A stretch of 64,000 nucleotides of DNA from positions 62,001 to 126,000 of the forward strand of contig JAJYHT010000009.1 of NCBI GenBank assembly GCA_021784595.1. Reading direction: 5' to 3'. A program made the position numbers and the translations under genes. The stretch's first letter is position 1. Every line of letters begins with the position of its first letter. Under the pieces are notes generated by a model that saw only the letters and a program-made list of their open reading frames with translations, had not been told where the DNA came from and ran no database searches. The DNA comes from Bacillota bacterium. Lineage in GTDB: Bacteria > Bacillota > Sulfobacillia > Sulfobacillales > Sulfobacillaceae. Of the stretch, positions 62,485 to 64,000 are shown in pieces.

Positions 62485-64000
62485 TTACAGACTGAGACTT
62501 TGCGCTTCCTGAGCAACCTTGTGGGCTTCCGGCAAGGAGTCGGTTTTGTGGCCTGAGGCCACGGCCCAGTAATAGAAAGCGATCGATACGATGGCTACTA
62601 TGATATCATCCCAAGGCGCTTTAATGGCATTGGTGCCGCCAAAGGTTCCAAATTTGGCCATCACGAGGATGAACAGAAAGTACACGATAAGCCAGATGGC
62701 GCTTTTGACATCGCGCCACGAGCGATTGGGATCCTTGGCAAAGTAAAAGGCGTAAACGGCGAGGCCGATTAAAGTCATCAGCAGCAGCCAGCCATCAGTC
62801 GGCCAACCCGTCCAGTAAAAAATCAGGCTGCCAATCACAAAACCGATGGGTCCGAGCCATGAGATTTTGCCGACTTTGTAGGGGCGATGCAGTTCGGGCG
62901 CGGTGCGGCGGAGAACCACAGCGCTCACGGGGCCGAGCATATAGGTTAGAATGGTCGCGCTCGAAAGCACTCCCACTAGTTTTTGCCAGCTGGGGAACGG
63001 CAACAAGAACAGCAATCCCATGACAAAAGACAGGTAAATGGCGCTCGATGGAACGCCTTTGCTGTTAAGCGATAAAAAGGTCTTGGGGAAATAACCGTTG
63101 CGGGAAAAAGCCAAAATACCGCGTGGAGTGCCTGCGGAGTACACAAGGCCGGTTCCGAACGGAGACAAGATGGCGTCGCCATAAAGAATCACGGCTACCC
63201 AGGTGAGGTTTAGCGCGACAGCCAAGTTAGCGTAAGGCGAGGCGAATGCCAGCGATACCCACCCTTTAGCTAAATCGTGTCCCGGCACGGCGCCGATAAA
63301 GACTAATTGCAGCAAGATATATAAAATGCCCACGGTGCTCATGGCCAAAATAAAAGCGCGGGGCAAGTCATGCTGCGGATCCTTTGCCTCGCCGGCTAGA
63401 TCCATCATGGGGCGAAACCCGGTGTAGGCGAAAATGATGCCTCCGGTCGATATGGCTGCGAATACACCGCCCCAATGATAGGGCATGAAACCGCCATAGT
63501 GGGTAAAGTCGGCGGGATGAAAGCCCACGATCAAAAAGGCGATGACAGTCAGGGTGGGCGCCGCGAACTTGATAAACGTGACGGGGGTGTTGACCTTGGC
63601 ATATAGTTTGACGCCCAAGTAGTTTACGCCAAAAAACACCGCGACCAAAATGGCCGCTACGATGAATCCCAAACCCGTAAGCGATCCCGAGGTGGCATTG
63701 TACAGCCCGTGAAGGTAACTTGAAGAGTATTGAATCACAGCCTCTGCCTCAATGGGCGGTATGCCTGCCCAAGAAATCAGTGCAGCCCAGCCAATTAAAA
63801 AGCTGACTAAACGTCCATGGGTATACTGGGGATATCGTATCACGCCTCCAGCTTCAGGCAACATGCCAGCCAATTCCGCAAACGTGAGACCCAAGATAAT
63901 CACGGCGATGGCACCAATGCCCCACGACAATAAAGCCGCCGGGCCCGCAATGGTTGCGGCTGTCATCGAGGCAAAGAGCCAACCAGACCCAATAAGTCCG
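62485..64000 (-). CDS. APC superfamily amino acid permease, partial at 5' end
   Basis: The visible 504 residues run off the window: the frame continues upstream of the internal ATG at 63966 with the canonical GLIGSGWLFAS block, so the true start is outside. About eleven membrane helices remain, with GLTFAELAGMLPEAGGVIRYP, YTGFRPMMDLAGEAKDPQHDLPRA and a cytoplasmic tail. It imports an amino acid or amine, presumably the substrate of the downstream aminotransferase and dehydrogenase. The hairpin at its 3' end separates it from gabT. Confidence 0.88.
   Translation of the reverse strand, partial: GLIGSGWLFASMTAATIAGPAALLSWGIGAIAVIILGLTFAELAGMLPEAGGVIRYPQYTHGRLVSFLIGWAALISWAGIPPIEAEAVIQYSSSYLHGLYNATSGSLTGLGFIVAAILVAVFFGVNYLGVKLYAKVNTPVTFIKFAAPTLTVIAFLIVGFHPADFTHYGGFMPYHWGGVFAAISTGGIIFAYTGFRPMMDLAGEAKDPQHDLPRAFILAMSTVGILYILLQLVFIGAVPGHDLAKGWVSLAFASPYANLAVALNLTWVAVILYGDAILSPFGTGLVYSAGTPRGILAFSRNGYFPKTFLSLNSKGVPSSAIYLSFVMGLLFLLPFPSWQKLVGVLSSATILTYMLGPVSAVVLRRTAPELHRPYKVGKISWLGPIGFVIGSLIFYWTGWPTDGWLLLMTLIGLAVYAFYFAKDPNRSWRDVKSAIWLIVYFLFILVMAKFGTFGGTNAIKAPWDDIIVAIVSIAFYYWAVASGHKTDSLPEAHKVAQEAQSLSL

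Overview
The window looks like chromosome from an endospore-forming, acid-adapted Firmicute with moderate GC content, most like Sulfobacillus or a relative. This is an inference from gene content, not a database match. Spore genes include an alpha/beta SASP, a YIEGIA-type protein with its small partner, and a prkA-yhbH-spoVR operon. Acid and metal adaptation is suggested by a secreted family G1 (eqolisin-like) peptidase, an arsR-arsB pair and a menaquinol:cytochrome c reductase b/c subunit.

Layout. 1-9.6 kb (+): end of a bc-type reductase gene, then SASP, creatininase-family amidohydrolase, aspartate aminotransferase, murD, typA, an unusually short dnaE and a DUF2301-like membrane protein. 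9.6-11.4 kb (-): cobalamin adenosyltransferase and the YIEGIA pair. 11.7-16.4 kb (+): CorA transporter, a GGDEF-EAL-CZB signalling protein, a GNAT acetyltransferase and a hotdog thioesterase. 16.9-21.2 kb (+): prkA-yhbH-spoVR. 21.3-26.7 kb: zinc-ribbon membrane protein, NUDIX hydrolase facing a TetR regulator, citrate synthase, G1 peptidase, and a MerR-like regulator with a palindrome inside its promoter. 26.9-31.8 kb: an MFS transporter with a DapA-family aldolase, a nucleoside hydrolase and a methyltransferase.

31.9-47.0 kb is an exopolysaccharide locus. A membrane LuxR-type regulator faces a NarL-type response regulator across a repeat-bearing promoter region. Next come a BY-kinase and a Wzz-like protein on the minus strand. 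On the plus strand follow a WecG/TagA transferase, a GT4, a Wzy-like polymerase, a beta-helix protein, a GT2, another GT4, a decayed GT2 fragment, an Alg14/Alg13-like pair and a MurJ-family flippase. The locus has long gene-poor gaps and no recognisable initiating phosphoglycosyltransferase.

47.3-55.6 kb carries a TDT-family transporter, an SDR/class V aminotransferase pair, arsB-arsR, an MFS gene, a remnant of an IS200/IS605-type element, and an MFS gene whose promoter is covered by a near-consensus Fur box. 55.8-64.0 kb (-) is one amino-acid or amine catabolic cluster: APC permease (cut by the window edge), GABA-type aminotransferase, P5C-type aldehyde dehydrogenase, IclR regulator, two-subunit CoA-transferase and a second class III aminotransferase. 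Several minus-strand operons have long, nearly perfect hairpins without U-tracts 9-15 nt after a stop codon. They differ from the U-tailed terminators elsewhere in the window.
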